Positions 1 through 11,585 are shown, counted from the stretch's first letter. The stretch: 64,000 nt of DNA from Anaeramoeba flamelloides (GCA_027625915.1 JANTQA010000047.1:3472001-3536000), one strand, 5' to 3'. Numbers and translations are program-made. The notes: generated from the letters alone by a model not told the origin.

Positions 1-106
1 CATTTACAAATAAAAAATCCGAAAAATTACCAAAAAACGTAAAAATTCCCAAATTTTAACAAATCATTTTTTATTAAAGTCTAAATTTGAAAAACACAAC
101 TTTTTC

Positions 107-883
107 ATGATTGAGCTTGATCAAAACACGTCTTCTATCATTTTAGCTGTATTTGGTATCTGTTCAGCAGTAATTTTAATCTTTACTCCTGCCTATTATG
201 GTAAATTTGCACCAAAAAAAAGAACACTCTTCATGATTAATTCATCATCAAGTTGGTTTATCTTTGAGGTAGTCTCTCCAGCGATGTTTATTTACACGTA
301 CCTCAAGCAAAGAGAGGGGCCGCTTCAGGTTAATTTTATTGCCGTAATGTATCTTACGCATTACTTTCTCAGAACCTTCGTCTATCCATTTGTGCGCATA
401 TCAAAGGGGAAAAGCAGCAAGACGCCACTTGAGATCACGATCATGGCAATGATCTCGAACACCTTTATTGGGAACGCGAACGGACACGGGGCTGCTCTTA
501 AGGAAATGGATGGTTCCTTGTGTTGCTCCTTTGGGTGCTTCAAGGATCCTCTCTTTGTCGTGGGATTTTTACTTTTTTGGATCGGGATGGCGATTAATTG
601 GCATTCCGAGTCAGTTCTGAGATCCTTACGAAAAGGTGGAAAAAAAACATACTCCATCCCATATGGAGGGCTCTTCAAGTATGTTTCATGTGCTCACTAT
701 TTTGGAGAATTGCTGGAATGGACAGGATACGCAATCGCTTCAAGAACTATTGGATCTATCATTTTCACTTTATTTACGGCGTTTAATCTTGTCCCTAGAG
801 CTTTCAAGACACACAAATGGTATCATGAAAAATTTGAAGATTATCCTAAGGAGAGGAAAATTTTAATACCTAAAATTATTTAA
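107..883 (+). CDS. 3-oxo-5-alpha-steroid 4-dehydrogenase (steroid 5-alpha-reductase) family protein
   Basis: A complete intronless gene of 258 residues, the usual length for this family of polytopic ER-membrane enzymes. These use NADPH to reduce the double bond of a 3-oxo-delta4 steroid or a related enone lipid. The family signature lies in the last third: YGGLFKYVSCAHYFGE (about residues 185-200), then LLEWTGYAIA, then NLVPRAFKTHKWY and FEDYPKERK close to the C-terminus. These match the conserved NADPH-binding end of animal SRD5A and plant DET2 proteins. Hydrophobic stretches near residues 9-30, 45-65, 78-95, 145-165 and 215-235 fit 5-7 membrane helices. The ATG at 107 is the first in frame after an A/T-rich leader. 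The true substrate is open: an anaerobe may lack sterol synthesis, so a diet-derived sterol, a polyprenol-like lipid or a fatty enoyl substrate are alternatives. The family call is firm; the substrate is not. Confidence 0.93.
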   Translation: MIELDQNTSSIILAVFGICSAVILIFTPAYYGKFAPKKRTLFMINSSSSWFIFEVVSPAMFIYTYLKQREGPLQVNFIAVMYLTHYFLRTFVYPFVRISKGKSSKTPLEITIMAMISNTFIGNANGHGAALKEMDGSLCCSFGCFKDPLFVVGFLLFWIGMAINWHSESVLRSLRKGGKKTYSIPYGGLFKYVSCAHYFGELLEWTGYAIASRTIGSIIFTLFTAFNLVPRAFKTHKWYHEKFEDYPKERKILIPKII

Positions 884-1114
884 ATTGCATTTTGAATTTT
901 TTTATTCATATTTTTCAAGAGAGCGAACCTAACCTCCACACCCTTTTTTCGATTTAAAATTTAAAGCAGAAAATGAAATTAAAATAAATATGAATTTTAA
1001 GAAATAATTCCAATTTTTTTTTATTTTTTTCCTTTATAAACTTTTGAGAATCTTTTATTTTTTTTTTTTGGCAAAACACTACTTAACAAACTAAAACTAG
1101 GATATTTTCAAAAA

Positions 1115-1890
1115 GGAGTAAATTCGGTTTTTCTGATGAATTTAAAAGATTAGTAAAAAGTTGAAAATCTATACTCATGTTTTACAAATAAATATATAAA
1201 TTATCGAGCAACCATTAACCATTCTAATTGGGATTTTGCTTAAATATTCTAAATCTGATAATTGTAATCCTTTGGTAAAATTAGAAATCTAAAGTATTGG
1301 GAAATTTAAAAAATAAATAGAGAATGTGACCAAAAACAAATATATAATTTAATTATCATTATTAACTTTTAAATCAAAAAATCATTTTGATAAATTTAAA
1401 ATATTTGAATAGTTTTTAATTTGAGAAAGGTGATTGATTATTTGGAATTAACATTAAATTAAGGAAATCTATTCGATGAAAAAATATACCCTCTATGTTT
1501 CCCAATTGAAATTTCAAATTTATAAAAAATTAAAAAACAAAAGATCTAGAGTAAATAAAATTAATTATTTTGTAAATTTAAATATATAAAAATTCTAATT
1601 GTAGCTGTTACATAATTAATGTAGATTTTTAAAGACAGAACAACCACACTAGATCAGATTTTTAAAATTATGTGATGTTCTCAATTAATTTTATAAATTT
1701 TGGATTTTTCTGATTTTATCAAAAGATGTAGATTTTTAGATTTAGAATATTTAAACAAAATCCAAATTAGAATAATTAATGACTGCTCTATAATTTCTAT
1801 ATTTATTTATAAAATATGAGTTTATTTTAAACTTTTTACTAATCTTTAAATTGTGAGATTAAATTCTAATTTTTCAGATTATATTCAATT
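1115..1890. repeat. Foldback element FB1, arms about 150 bp
   Basis: The left arm (about 1115-1275) includes AAAGATTAGTAAAAAGTT and CTTAAATATTCTAAATCTG. Both recur in reverse complement in the right arm (about 1690-1860), for example AACTTTTTACTAATCTTT at 1827. The arms are imperfect, with scattered changes, and enclose about 400 bp of unrelated A/T-rich DNA. No coding frame is present. This is the form of a nonautonomous foldback or MITE-like element; the edges are approximate. Confidence 0.6.
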
Positions 1891-2324
1891 ATTCAGAAAA
1901 ATGAAATTTCTGGGTTTTAGGTTTGATAACCACACAAAAACTCGTATTAACTTTTTTTCAAAAGTAACATCCCAAATTTTAAATTTTTAAGAATATTGTC
2001 AAAATTTAATTTCGAAAATAAAAATTTTATTAAAAAGTTTAATCCGGAAGACTAATTATATATCATGAAATATAATTTCTTATTAATTTTGTCAAATAAA
2101 TTACCATTATCTTGACGAATCATTACTAAAAAATATTTGCAAGCCTGTAATAAAAAATATCAAGTATTTCTTGTAAAATCATCGAGTACACTATTATTTT
2201 AATATTTTCAGGTGAATCTTAGTGTAACAAATATCGTTTACATATATACTTTGAATGGATCTTTTGTTTTTTAAATTAATTTTGGAAATTTCCAAATAAA
2301 ATCATTTTTTCATTTATTCGAGAT

Positions 2325-3510
2325 TTTGACGATAACATATATTATCATGATATTAACAATAAAATCGCGATAATATTAAAAAATCGCGATTAGTCCAACT
2401 GTATCTGGAAAAATCATAAAATCGTGATACAAAATGAATATCACAAAAAAATGAAAAATTATTTTTTTGAAATTACAATAAAAAAATATCTTGACTTTTA
2501 CAACACTTTTCCCTTTAATAAATATTTGAAAATGTTTATAAGGGTTGTGAACTGTCTTCAAGTGTTTAAAAGTTTTGAAAGACAGAAAACTTTTCGAAAG
2601 GGAATGAGTTTGGTTTGTTGTAGAAACCAAATTTTTTTTACTTTTCCTTTTTTTTTTAACAAAATATAAAATCTCAAACAATTTTATGATCAAACTAATA
2701 ATTACCCATTTCAACAATACACTTGAATATAAGATAGATGTGTTTTCTTACAATGGATTTGTTAGATTCACAATTTCAAATAGCCAAAAAGAATAAAGAA
2801 TAATTTTCCTTCTTATTGGTGATCGATCAAACAAAAACCTACAAGCTCTAATTTTGTTTTCAGTCCAATACAAAGATGCTCAAAGAAGAAAAAGAAGAAG
2901 AAGACAAATCTATAAAAAATCTTAATAATTGGTGATCATCTGGCAAGGATTTTGTGAAATCTTTTGAAAAGTTATCTGACCCCTTTTAGCTTTCTGAGAA
3001 TATTCAAAATCTTTTAACCCCGGGACATATTCTTTAAAGAACGGATAAAGTGTTGGTTGTTAAGAAGTCTATTTATTCAAGGCAATTTCCAACACCACGA
3101 TTAACTGAGATAATATTTATTTCTCGAAAGTTATTATTGTTGTTGATCTTAAAGGATTGATAGGTTTGACAACCAAACAAAATGAAAACACAACAAAACT
3201 CTTTTATCTGATCCTTGATTGGATCAAGTATCTTTTTTGTTGTTTTTTCAAAGAATGACTTTTTTCACCCAATCTATTTTTTGATCAAAAAAATTTTTTT
3301 TTGTATAAATATTTCTCAATTAGCCCAAAAACCCATCAACTATTACATCGCGATTACTTTTTAATCACGATATTTTGGCATTTGTCACAAATTTTAAACA
3401 ATTATCGTGATTTTATAGAACATCGCAATTTATCATATTATTATGATAATATTGAATATCGCGATTTTCTGATATTATCATGATTTGATGTACATTATCG
3501 CCATTTTGTA
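2325..3510. mobile_element. TIR element, family E, copy 1
   Basis: The ends are inverted repeats rich in ATCGCGAT and TATCATGAT: left about 2325-2420, right about 3340-3510. These are the most GC-containing words in an otherwise A/T-rich region. The interior has no reading frame that looks real. A second, inverted and more decayed copy lies at about 43555-45125. It shares interior landmarks such as TTGGTGATCGATCAAACAAA (2817) and GTGTTTAAAAGTTTTGAAAG (2561). That independent copy shows this is a mobile unit of about 1.2 kb, probably a nonautonomous DNA transposon. Confidence 0.6.
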
Positions 3511-4491
3511 ACTTTATCTTGAATTAAGCATGTTATCATCAAAACCTCTAATATATATTTTTTTTATAATTTTTGAAATAAACGAAACTTAATTGTTTTA
3601 TTTTTTATAAAAAATGTAAAAAAATTGATCTATGTGAAAAAGTTTTCTTTTCTGGGTTTCTTCATGGATTAGAATTAGTAGATACTTGGTACCTATACTT
3701 TTTTAAGCGGAGAATACCACCAATAAATATATTTATAAAATTTACATTCTTGTATTAGAGTACTGACCACTTGTTTTCTAATTTTTTTTTTTTTTTTGGA
3801 AACACTCTGATTAATATATTTTAAAATAAACATAATAGACAATGAAAACTTCACTAATTAATTTAACCTAAATTTATCTCACTAATTTGTTAACCGAAGC
3901 AATTTAAAGAAAAAAAATAATTAAAATATAAAAAAAACCAAACTTTTATGTTCCTATGTAAAATTAATAATCTTTCTTATAACCTAATAATAGTACAATA
4001 AGAAATTTAATTATAAAGTTAATTATTTTATTGAAAATATAAAAAATTAGAAGTTTGTTTTCCAATTTTGAAAAATTTAAAAAATTAGTTTTTCTGTATA
4101 AAAATAAAGTCAATAACATTTAATTTATTGTTTTTGTTTTCATCAAACTTTCAAAAGAACCATTGTGATACAATTCCTCAAAATAAATTTCTCTTTATTT
4201 CAATATTTATCGCAAACAAAAAAAATCTTTTTGGGTCGTAAGTCTTTTTATCAAAAAAATTGAAAATTAAATCTATCAAAAAAACAATTTAATTTTTAAA
4301 AAAAACATTTTGTGACAAAAATCTTCAAATGAATAACACAATAAAAATGTTTTTAATAAACAGAACTTTATTTTCACAAAAGAATTAAAAAAAAGAAAAT
4401 AAATACATATTTTAATATATATCTCTAATAATATTCAAAATAAAAAAATATTTATGAATTCAAATAGCAAAACATAATATTCTGATCACGA

Positions 4492-7400
4492 CTAAATCAC
4501 TGTATATTGCGAATCAAATTCCAAAATAGGAAAGAATTGGTATTTAGAAAATTTAATATTATAACTGGAGTGATCATTTAACAAATTTTCTTGGTCATTA
4601 TTTGAAATTTTTTTTAAAACATATTTAATAATCTCGTTTGTATCTGAACCAAATAAATTGGTGAATTGGTAGATGACTCTTGGGAGGTATAGAATCTTCT
4701 TTTGTTGATCAATTTGAAGATATTTTGAAAGAAACATTTTAGCTGTAAATTCTAATTGCTTATCATAAGTTTTTGAATAATAGGCTCTGATTGTAGAAGA
4801 TTGTGAATTTAAAGAAACCAAAGCAAATAAAATTCTTTCGTCAATTTCATCAATTAATAATTTAACAAAGAGCTCTTTTTTATTTAAAAATCTATAATTA
4901 GAATTATTATTGCCGCTGCTGCTGTTGTTGTTTAAATCATCATCATCATTACCATTATCATTATCATCATCATCATCATCATCATCATTATTATTATCAT
5001 TATTATCATTATTATTATCATCATCATCATTAATATTATTCTCATCATCACCAATTTTCTCATCGTCGTCATCAATAATGTTGTTATTTGGTTTAATTTT
5101 ATTTTTTTTTTTTGATTTATATTTTTTATTAAAAATTTTTCCAAATAAAATTTGGTATTTAATTTCAGATAAAGAAAATAAATAATTGTCACCAATTTTA
5201 TATTTATTATTTCGTAAAAATTTTTTTGAAGAAAGTTGATCAGTTGGAACATTATTTTCAATTGCACTATGTAAGGCTAAAATATTATAAATATTTAACC
5301 AAAAGGCAATTTTTTCACCATTTGAAAATTTTTCTACGATTTGGAGATCAATGCTTTGTAACTCCGCAGTGGCTACAATAAACCTTCTAAACGAAATGGA
5401 TTGATAAAATAATTCACAGTTGATTTGCTCTGAAGATACAGAATAGATTGCATTTAACATATCAATTAAAGTTTCCATTAATTTCTCTGCAATTAACAAA
5501 GGGTTTCTAATTTCTCCCTGATAATTATACGTGGTATTTAAAGCTGAAGTGTCAATTTGCTTTGCAACTATTCTTATCGATTGAATATCATGGTTATTGC
5601 CATTACCCTTAATACCATCACCACCACCATTAGTGTTATTATGGTTATGATTGGTATGATGATGATTATCATTATTAACATTCTTATTCTTATTCTCATT
5701 CAAATATTGTTGAAATAATTGAGATTTTTTAAATTGGAAAAATTGGTCTTTTAATTCATTTTTGATTACTTTTTTAGCCTTTTTAAAAATATGAAGATCA
5801 ATTTCTTTTTCTTTGATTTGTTTTAAAATTTCAATTTTTATTTCTTCTTTTAGTTTAATTTCAAACAATGAATTTTCTTTTAAATATTTGTTATGAATAT
5901 TGTTTGCCAATTCAGTGAGATCATCTTTTAATTGCGTTTTTAAAAATAAATCGATTTCAATCAAAAACAAAAATCTTTCTTGATTTAATTGCTGTGATAA
6001 AAATTCTTTGAAATATTCGATACAGAGGTCATTTTCAAGCAATTCTCCTATTGTATTAATCTGGCTGTTATTACTATTCCTTGCTTTACTATTAACGTTG
6101 CTACCACTGTTACCATTCTTTGTGCTTTCATTAGTAGTAGTTGCCGTTGAAGCTGTATCAACCATAAATGTCCCCACGGAGTTGTAAATTGAAGAATTGG
6201 CTGAAATTGTTGGCGAAAATATTAACTTGATCCCATTGCTTTCCTCTGAATTGCTCACCACCTCTTGCTCTTTATCCTTATCCTGTCTGTGTACATGAGA
6301 GGTATTGGGATTAAGATTGGGGCTGATCTTCTTATTGGCATCAAAATCTTGATCTTCTTCTATTTCTGAATTTAATTGGGAAGAGCCAATGGATATTTCG
6401 TCACTTAACAAGATTTCACTCGAGTCCTTATTTCTGAATTTCTTTTTCAATTCTTCGATTTCGTAATTTAATTTTCGATTTTCTCTCTCCTTGGTGGATA
6501 ATTGCACTTGGATACTCATTAAACGATCTTTACCAGAATACGAAACTAAACTGTTGATTTTGCGTTTTAAACTTTTATTTTCAAATTGGATTGTCTTGAT
6601 TCTTTTTTGCAAATTGATCGATTCCGATTCCAATTGCTCCAATTCTTGTGTCTTGCTTGTGATATTTGTTTTCTCCACTTCTTCCATTTCATTCCAAGTC
6701 TTAATAATCATTAAATCATTTAATTCAATTTCATCTTTAATTTTCTCGATTTCTTCAAGTTTATTCTTGATCCGGCTGCTCGTGCCCTCGATTTTATTTT
6801 CCAAATTGCCACAATGACTTTCCTTTTCTAGCTTTAGCTTTTCAAATTTCAATTGTTTAATTTTTAAATTTAATTGTTCCAAATCTTCCTCCGTTATAAT
6901 TTTTATATCTTCTTTTTTTTCAATTTCAATTTGCTCTTGAAGGTTTTTACATTTTAATTCAATTTTTTGATGTTCCTTTTCAATATTTTCATTTTCTTTT
7001 TGCTTTTCTTTTATTATTTTTTTAGTTCTTGCCAATTTCATTTCAAAATTGCCCCTTTCGTTTTGGTTTTTTAATTGTTCATTTTGGAATTTTTTTTTTT
7101 TAAATTCAGATCTTAATTCTTCAAGACTGAAGTTTTTGTATCCTTTTAATAACTCCAAATCTTTTTTTTTTTTGAAATTTTCTTTTATTAATTCTAAAAT
7201 TGTTTGTTCGTCTTTTTTTTGTTTTTGTTTTTGTTTTTGTTTTTGTTTTGGTTTTTTTGTTTGTGCTGGTTTTTGCATTTGCTTTTGTTTTCTTAAATTA
7301 CTTTCAGAATTGGAATTAGATGACGTAAAAGAAGATGAATTAGAATCTAAACCAGAATTAGAATTAGAGTTAGATCCGGTGTCTGTCTTTGAAGCTGTTG

Positions 7401-8235
7401 TTGCTCCAGAATCTGAATTAGCACTTGTGTTTGTATCAGAATCTGTGCTCGAACTCAAACTCGAACTTGAGAACGAGTTTGTGCCTGAACTAGTACTTGA
7501 GCTTGTACTATTATATGAGTCAGAACATTCCTTTGCAAAGGAAGGGAATTGTTGTAAAGAATAAGTCTTGTTTCGAAAAGTTTTTAATTGCCCTTTATTT
7601 TTGATTTTTATTTGTTTCTTTCGATTGAAAGGAGACTTGAGTTTACTTAACAATTTTAATTTTTTTTTTGACTTTTTTTGATTGAATTTTAATTCATTTC
7701 TTTTTGTTATTGGAATCGTTTCGGATAATGACTTTTGGACCTTACCCTTATTCCCACTCTTTGCTTCTTTTTTATTTCTTTTGATAAAATTTTTGTTTTT
7801 ATTTTGATTTTCATTTTTGTTTTTTTGATCCCTAAGATCTATCTTCGTTACTCTTGAGTTTGTCCTTACAGCGGAAAGACTTCTTTTTTTTTTTAAACGT
7901 TTTAATTCAAACGTTGTTCGAAATTTGTTGTTTTCTTTTTTGTTATTTTTTTCATTCTCATCAGTATCATCAGAATAACTTTCACCACCACTTGAGACAC
8001 TAAAATTTGAATCTTCGCTCTCGGTTGAGGCCTTGTTTTTTTCTTCTTCTTTTGGTAGGACTTTATTTTCTTTTTGATTCCTATCTTTTTCTTTTTCTTT
8101 TTCCTTATTTTCTTTTTCTTTTTCTACTTCTTTTTCTTTTTCTTTTTCTTTTTCTTTTTCTTCTCCCTTATTTTCTTTTTTGGTTATTGAATTGAAATGT
8201 TTTTTTTCAGGCTTAATAGCCTCTTTGTTTGTCAT
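4492..8235 (-). CDS. RGS domain - DUF547 protein with long coiled coil
   Basis: One unbroken exon of 1,247 residues, starting at the ATG at 8235; an in-frame TTG just upstream is not a credible eukaryotic start. Layout: a Lys/Glu/Asn-rich N-terminus (1-120), a Ser/Thr-rich low-complexity tract (about 235-320), a long coiled coil (about 335-620), an RGS-type helical domain (about 725-850, starting near TIGELLENDLCIEYFKEFL), then a DUF547 domain (about 925-1230). The DUF547 core reads EKIAFWLNIYNILALH and later YKIGDNYLFSLSEIKY; family members normally have the same FWLNIYNALxLH and YxIGG..xSL.dIE motifs. A 70-residue Asp/Asn tract coded by ATCATC repeats interrupts the DUF547 domain at about 1045-1115. 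RGS domains act on G-alpha proteins as GTPase activators. DUF547 is of unproven function. I infer a G-protein signalling adaptor. It is divergent from the B-box gene, with a shared spacer of about 430 bp. Confidence 0.85.
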   Translation of the reverse strand: MTNKEAIKPEKKHFNSITKKENKGEEKEKEKEKEKEVEKEKENKEKEKEKDRNQKENKVLPKEEEKNKASTESEDSNFSVSSGGESYSDDTDENEKNNKKENNKFRTTFELKRLKKKRSLSAVRTNSRVTKIDLRDQKNKNENQNKNKNFIKRNKKEAKSGNKGKVQKSLSETIPITKRNELKFNQKKSKKKLKLLSKLKSPFNRKKQIKIKNKGQLKTFRNKTYSLQQFPSFAKECSDSYNSTSSSTSSGTNSFSSSSLSSSTDSDTNTSANSDSGATTASKTDTGSNSNSNSGLDSNSSSFTSSNSNSESNLRKQKQMQKPAQTKKPKQKQKQKQKQKKDEQTILELIKENFKKKKDLELLKGYKNFSLEELRSEFKKKKFQNEQLKNQNERGNFEMKLARTKKIIKEKQKENENIEKEHQKIELKCKNLQEQIEIEKKEDIKIITEEDLEQLNLKIKQLKFEKLKLEKESHCGNLENKIEGTSSRIKNKLEEIEKIKDEIELNDLMIIKTWNEMEEVEKTNITSKTQELEQLESESINLQKRIKTIQFENKSLKRKINSLVSYSGKDRLMSIQVQLSTKERENRKLNYEIEELKKKFRNKDSSEILLSDEISIGSSQLNSEIEEDQDFDANKKISPNLNPNTSHVHRQDKDKEQEVVSNSEESNGIKLIFSPTISANSSIYNSVGTFMVDTASTATTTNESTKNGNSGSNVNSKARNSNNSQINTIGELLENDLCIEYFKEFLSQQLNQERFLFLIEIDLFLKTQLKDDLTELANNIHNKYLKENSLFEIKLKEEIKIEILKQIKEKEIDLHIFKKAKKVIKNELKDQFFQFKKSQLFQQYLNENKNKNVNNDNHHHTNHNHNNTNGGGDGIKGNGNNHDIQSIRIVAKQIDTSALNTTYNYQGEIRNPLLIAEKLMETLIDMLNAIYSVSSEQINCELFYQSISFRRFIVATAELQSIDLQIVEKFSNGEKIAFWLNIYNILALHSAIENNVPTDQLSSKKFLRNNKYKIGDNYLFSLSEIKYQILFGKIFNKKYKSKKKNKIKPNNNIIDDDDEKIGDDENNINDDDDNNNDNNDNNNDDDDDDDDNDNGNDDDDLNNNSSSGNNNSNYRFLNKKELFVKLLIDEIDERILFALVSLNSQSSTIRAYYSKTYDKQLEFTAKMFLSKYLQIDQQKKILYLPRVIYQFTNLFGSDTNEIIKYVLKKISNNDQENLLNDHSSYNIKFSKYQFFPILEFDSQYTVI

Positions 8236-8664
8236 CTTTTTCAATTCACACCAAAGGTTTTGATTTTAAAAATTTATTTTTCAAAAATGAAAACAATTGT
8301 CCCGATTTTGTTAAAAAACCGAAAAATGGAATTGTTCTTTTTCAAATTTGATAGAAACTGTCTATTTTCAGAGTGAAATCAAAAAGTTCTAAAAACCAGA
8401 AACCAAACTCTCTCAGGAACTTGTTTGAAGAACTTTGAGTCCTAATTTATCAAACTTTTAAAACATTGTAATTTCTCACTTATTGAAAACTGATTTATTG
8501 AAGGATTTTAAGAGTTATCTTTCTTGGATTTTTGTTCGTCTTCTTACAATTTTTCAACAGTACAATGGTAGTCAAGTTTTTCTTTTTGAGAATACAATCT
8601 TTTTTATGTTATTTTTTTAATTTTAGCTTTCTTTTTAATCCTTGTTCAAGAAAAAAAAAAAAAC
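8236..8664. promoter_or_regulatory. Shared upstream region of two divergent genes
   Basis: This 429-bp spacer separates the start codons of the RGS-DUF547 gene (-) and the B-box gene (+), so both promoters must lie in it or overlap it. I see no classical TATA box distinguishable from the A/T-rich background and no repeat insertion. The absence of mobile repeats contrasts with nearly every other spacer here and suggests constraint. Confidence 0.4.
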
Positions 8665-8908
8665 ATGAAATCTCAAACACCACCCAACAGAAAAAACCTA
8701 CCAGCTGAACAAAACACATCTTTTCAGAAACCAATTCAAACGAATAACATACTCTTTTGCCAGGTATGTAATAAGAAAGAATCAGAGTACCATTGCAACA
8801 TTTGTAAGCTTTGTTATTGTTTAAAATGCGAAACAAAAATTCACACACCTTTTTTAAAGAAGAGACACAATTCTTTTGTTCTTAAACTGAAAGGCCTTAC
8901 CAAAAAAG
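8665..8908 (+). CDS. B-box/SPRY (TRIM-like) protein, exon 1 (B-box 1)
   Basis: Exon 1 codes 81 residues plus one base. The zinc-binding B-box is clear: C32-x2-C35, C44-x2-C47, C52-x2-C55, H60 and H68, within FCQVCNKKESEYHCNICKLC and the following residues. The frame runs on to 9045, but the donor AAAG|GTATTAATT at 8908/8909 is preferred. Joining its single G to the acceptor at 15655 (ATAG|ATTGC) makes an Asp codon and leads straight into a second B-box, a coiled coil and a SPRY-like domain, the normal TRIM order. No RING domain precedes the B-box. If unspliced, the product would be a 126-residue lone B-box protein. The Met codon at 8665 is the first in frame. Confidence 0.75.
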
Positions 8909-9044
8909 GTATTAATTTCTCATCCTTTCTTTCAATTCTCCCCATTAAGATCTCGATTCAAGAAGATTTAATGAAAATACCACCAATAATAAAGGTGTAT
9001 GATACTTTTGAAAAAAAGAAAAAGTTCCCGAAACATTCGAAATG

Positions 9045-9420
9045 AAAAGTTAGATCAATTGAAAAAAGAAAAAAGAGAAAAATAAAGACAAAATGAAGGA
9101 TTCAACACAATAACAGTTTTTAGAATACTTCCTTTTGATCGGGCTTTCCTTTGGTTGGCCAATTATTAAAAATTTGTTGAAAAATTTTTGTATTTTTTTG
9201 GATCTCCAGAAAACCAATCAATTTCAATTTCGATAATAAAGCAAGATCTTTCTAGTATTTGTTGTTGTTTGGTTGGTAATAGTGTGTTGAATTATTCTTT
9301 GAAATTTAATTTGTTTCTTCTTTTAATGGATTTTACTGTTGATACAATAATCTATTCCCACTTTGTAAAATCCATGTTTACAAATAAAAAGTATGCATCT
9401 TTTTTCTAGAAGACCGATAC
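9045..9420. repeat. Family G MITE, end-truncated copy
   Basis: The internal sequence matches the better copies at 38373-38792 and 39767-40195: GACAAAATGAAGGATTCA, AACAGTTTTTAGAATACTTCC, GGATCTCCAGAAAACC, and GAATTATTCTTTGAAATTTAATTTG in order. The terminal inverted repeats are missing or decayed. It starts about 140 bases inside the proposed B-box gene intron. Confidence 0.65.
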
Positions 9421-11052
9421 ATTAAATAATCATAGAAAAGGACAACAAACTACAGTAAATATGATATTGGTTTCTTAAAGTTCTATTATTAAAACAGAAA
9501 AATCGAAAAATGAACGATCAAATGCTAAATTTTTCTCAAAAAATAGAGTAAATTTTTGAAGAAAATTTTTATCATCAAAAAAACTAAAAACAAAAAATTA
9601 CAAAAATTTTTAGAATATTATTAAAAATTTTCCATAAATTTCAATTCATAATTCAAAATTTTCAAAAAATATAAATGAATTAACCTTGAAAACCAATTTG
9701 AGTTTAGTTATATAATTGTACAATGGATTAGATGCCATATGGGAACAAGAAAAAAAAAAATTATGAGTATTCTTTTGGAACATGGCTTTATAATCTTGAA
9801 ATGGGTATTTTTGACCATTTTCATGAGAAGATTACAGTTTACAAACAAGCCATATTATCACATAAAGGACCACCAATAATATACCATACAAGATAATAAC
9901 AATCTGTTTCTTAATGACAACATTATCTCCCAATAAAAACATTTTTTTCACTTGAATTTTCTTTTAAATTTGAAAAAATGAACTTTTTAAAAAAAATGTC
10001 AAGAAAAAAATCTATATTTTTGTTGAGTTGGAAGGTTTCTTTCAAAGATTTAAGAAACCGAACTAAAGAGATAAACCAACAACTTCATGGGGATTTTTTA
10101 ATTCATAAAAAACTAAGCAACACATATAAGTTGTTAAAAAAACACGAAAAGCAAAAGTAAGAACAAAATAATATACGTTTTGTTTCAAGTCTAAATAATT
10201 ACTATTCACATTTAAACCAACTTTTAATAAAAATTTCATATTTCAATTTACCAAATGATATTTTTTTTATTTTTGTTTATTATTACTTTGTCTTAAAAAA
10301 AAAAAAAAAAAAAAAAAAGACAATCAAAAACAAAGATTCAAAGTTTATAATTGTTTCCCTTTTCATTCAATAGCAATGCTCAATAGGGATAATAATCAAA
10401 AATAACCAAATTAATTATTGATTAGATTTCCAAAAGAGTAATGGCACCTAAAGAATACGAATGGAATGATTACAAAACCAAAACTCAACGATTAAAGATT
10501 GATATATCATGTTAACAATTATTTTTCTTTATTTATAATCCAACACCCAACCCTTAGTGACTTCAAAAGTTCTTATTTATCAAACGATCCCCTATATAGC
10601 AATTTTTTTTTCAAAAAAAAGTATAATTAATGGAGTGTTAGAAATCATCTTCTTGTTTGGTGAACTTTACTTTTTTGAGAATGATCTTAGTACAAATCAC
10701 TAATACGAGAAAATAAAATTCCAAATTTCAAGTTAGACAAAACTTCAACTTCAATTATCATTTCATCCTTGTTAATAAAGTTTATTTAGAATATAACTAA
10801 CATTCCATTTCTTATAAATCTTAATGCTGTTGAATTTATTGTCTTTAGTAGTAACAACAATTTTTAAAACTCAATAGTCTAGAAAAAAAGGTATTTTTTC
10901 GGATAAATAATTTTAAATGGTTGTGACAATGGATTTTTGTTAAATTCAACTTTAGGATATTTTTTTAAATAGATAATAACTAATAGTTTTGAAAACAATC
11001 TCCTCTAAAAAAACTCAAATATTGAAAAAAAAAAATAACTGATGATAAATAT

Positions 11053-11585
11053 TCCGTGTTCTAGGTTTTCCAGAATTCAAAAGAACAGAGTAAAATCTTT
11101 GATTTAACTCAATTCTTTTAAATTTTGGAAAACCTAACGAAAAGTGTCTAGGTTTTCCAGAATTCAAAAGAATAGAATAAATATTCATATATTTTACTCA
11201 ATTCTTTTAAATTCTGAAAAAGATAACGTCGTTTTTTTTTTTTTTTTTTTTTACTTTTTGGAATAAACCGAAAATTTATTAAATTTTCTGTTCATTTAAA
11301 AAATTAAAAAAAACCTAATGTAAGTGTTCGTCAAGTGCCTAGCTTTTCTTGAGGTTTTCTGTTTTATTAGTGAAGTGTTCTAGGTTTTTTTTACTTTTCG
11401 AAATAAACCGAAAATATATTAAAATTTTCTGTTTATTTCAAAAAGTAAAAAAAACCTAATGAAAATCTATCGATTTTCCTAATAAACAGAAAACTCAAGA
11501 AAAGATAACGGAGGTTTTCCAGAATTCAAAAAAATTGAGAAAAATCTTTGATTTTACTTTATTCTTTTAAATTCTGGAAAACCTA

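Larger units (their letters stand above)
884..4491. other. Gene-free stretch with two inverted-repeat elements
   Basis: No convincing coding sequence in 3.6 kb; the short open frames here are low-complexity and lie inside repeats. It holds a foldback element (about 1115-1890) and a TIR element with ATCGCGAT-rich ends (about 2325-3510), listed separately. The remainder is plain A/T-rich spacer between the 3' end of the reductase gene and the 3' end of the RGS-DUF547 gene. Confidence 0.6.

Noticed and set aside
2376-2717. 113-codon - strand frame
   Set aside because: Lies in the interior of family E; Phe/Lys/Ile-rich, not kept in the second copy of the element.
4910-5267. Ser/Leu-rich and Met/Ile-rich frames over the Asp/Asn tract
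   Set aside because: Both are shadow translations of the ATC trinucleotide repeat in the RGS-DUF547 gene.
7049-7564. 171-codon + strand frame
   Set aside because: Antisense shadow of the Ser/Thr-rich and coiled-coil region of the RGS-DUF547 gene; composition mirrors the true frame.
8236-8244. Start of the RGS-DUF547 frame at 8244
   Set aside because: That codon is TTG; the first ATG is at 8235.
9978-10160. 60-codon Lys-rich frame
   Set aside because: Within the proposed B-box intron, no recognisable motif, typical of A-rich DNA. Kept only as a note because composition is slightly mixed.
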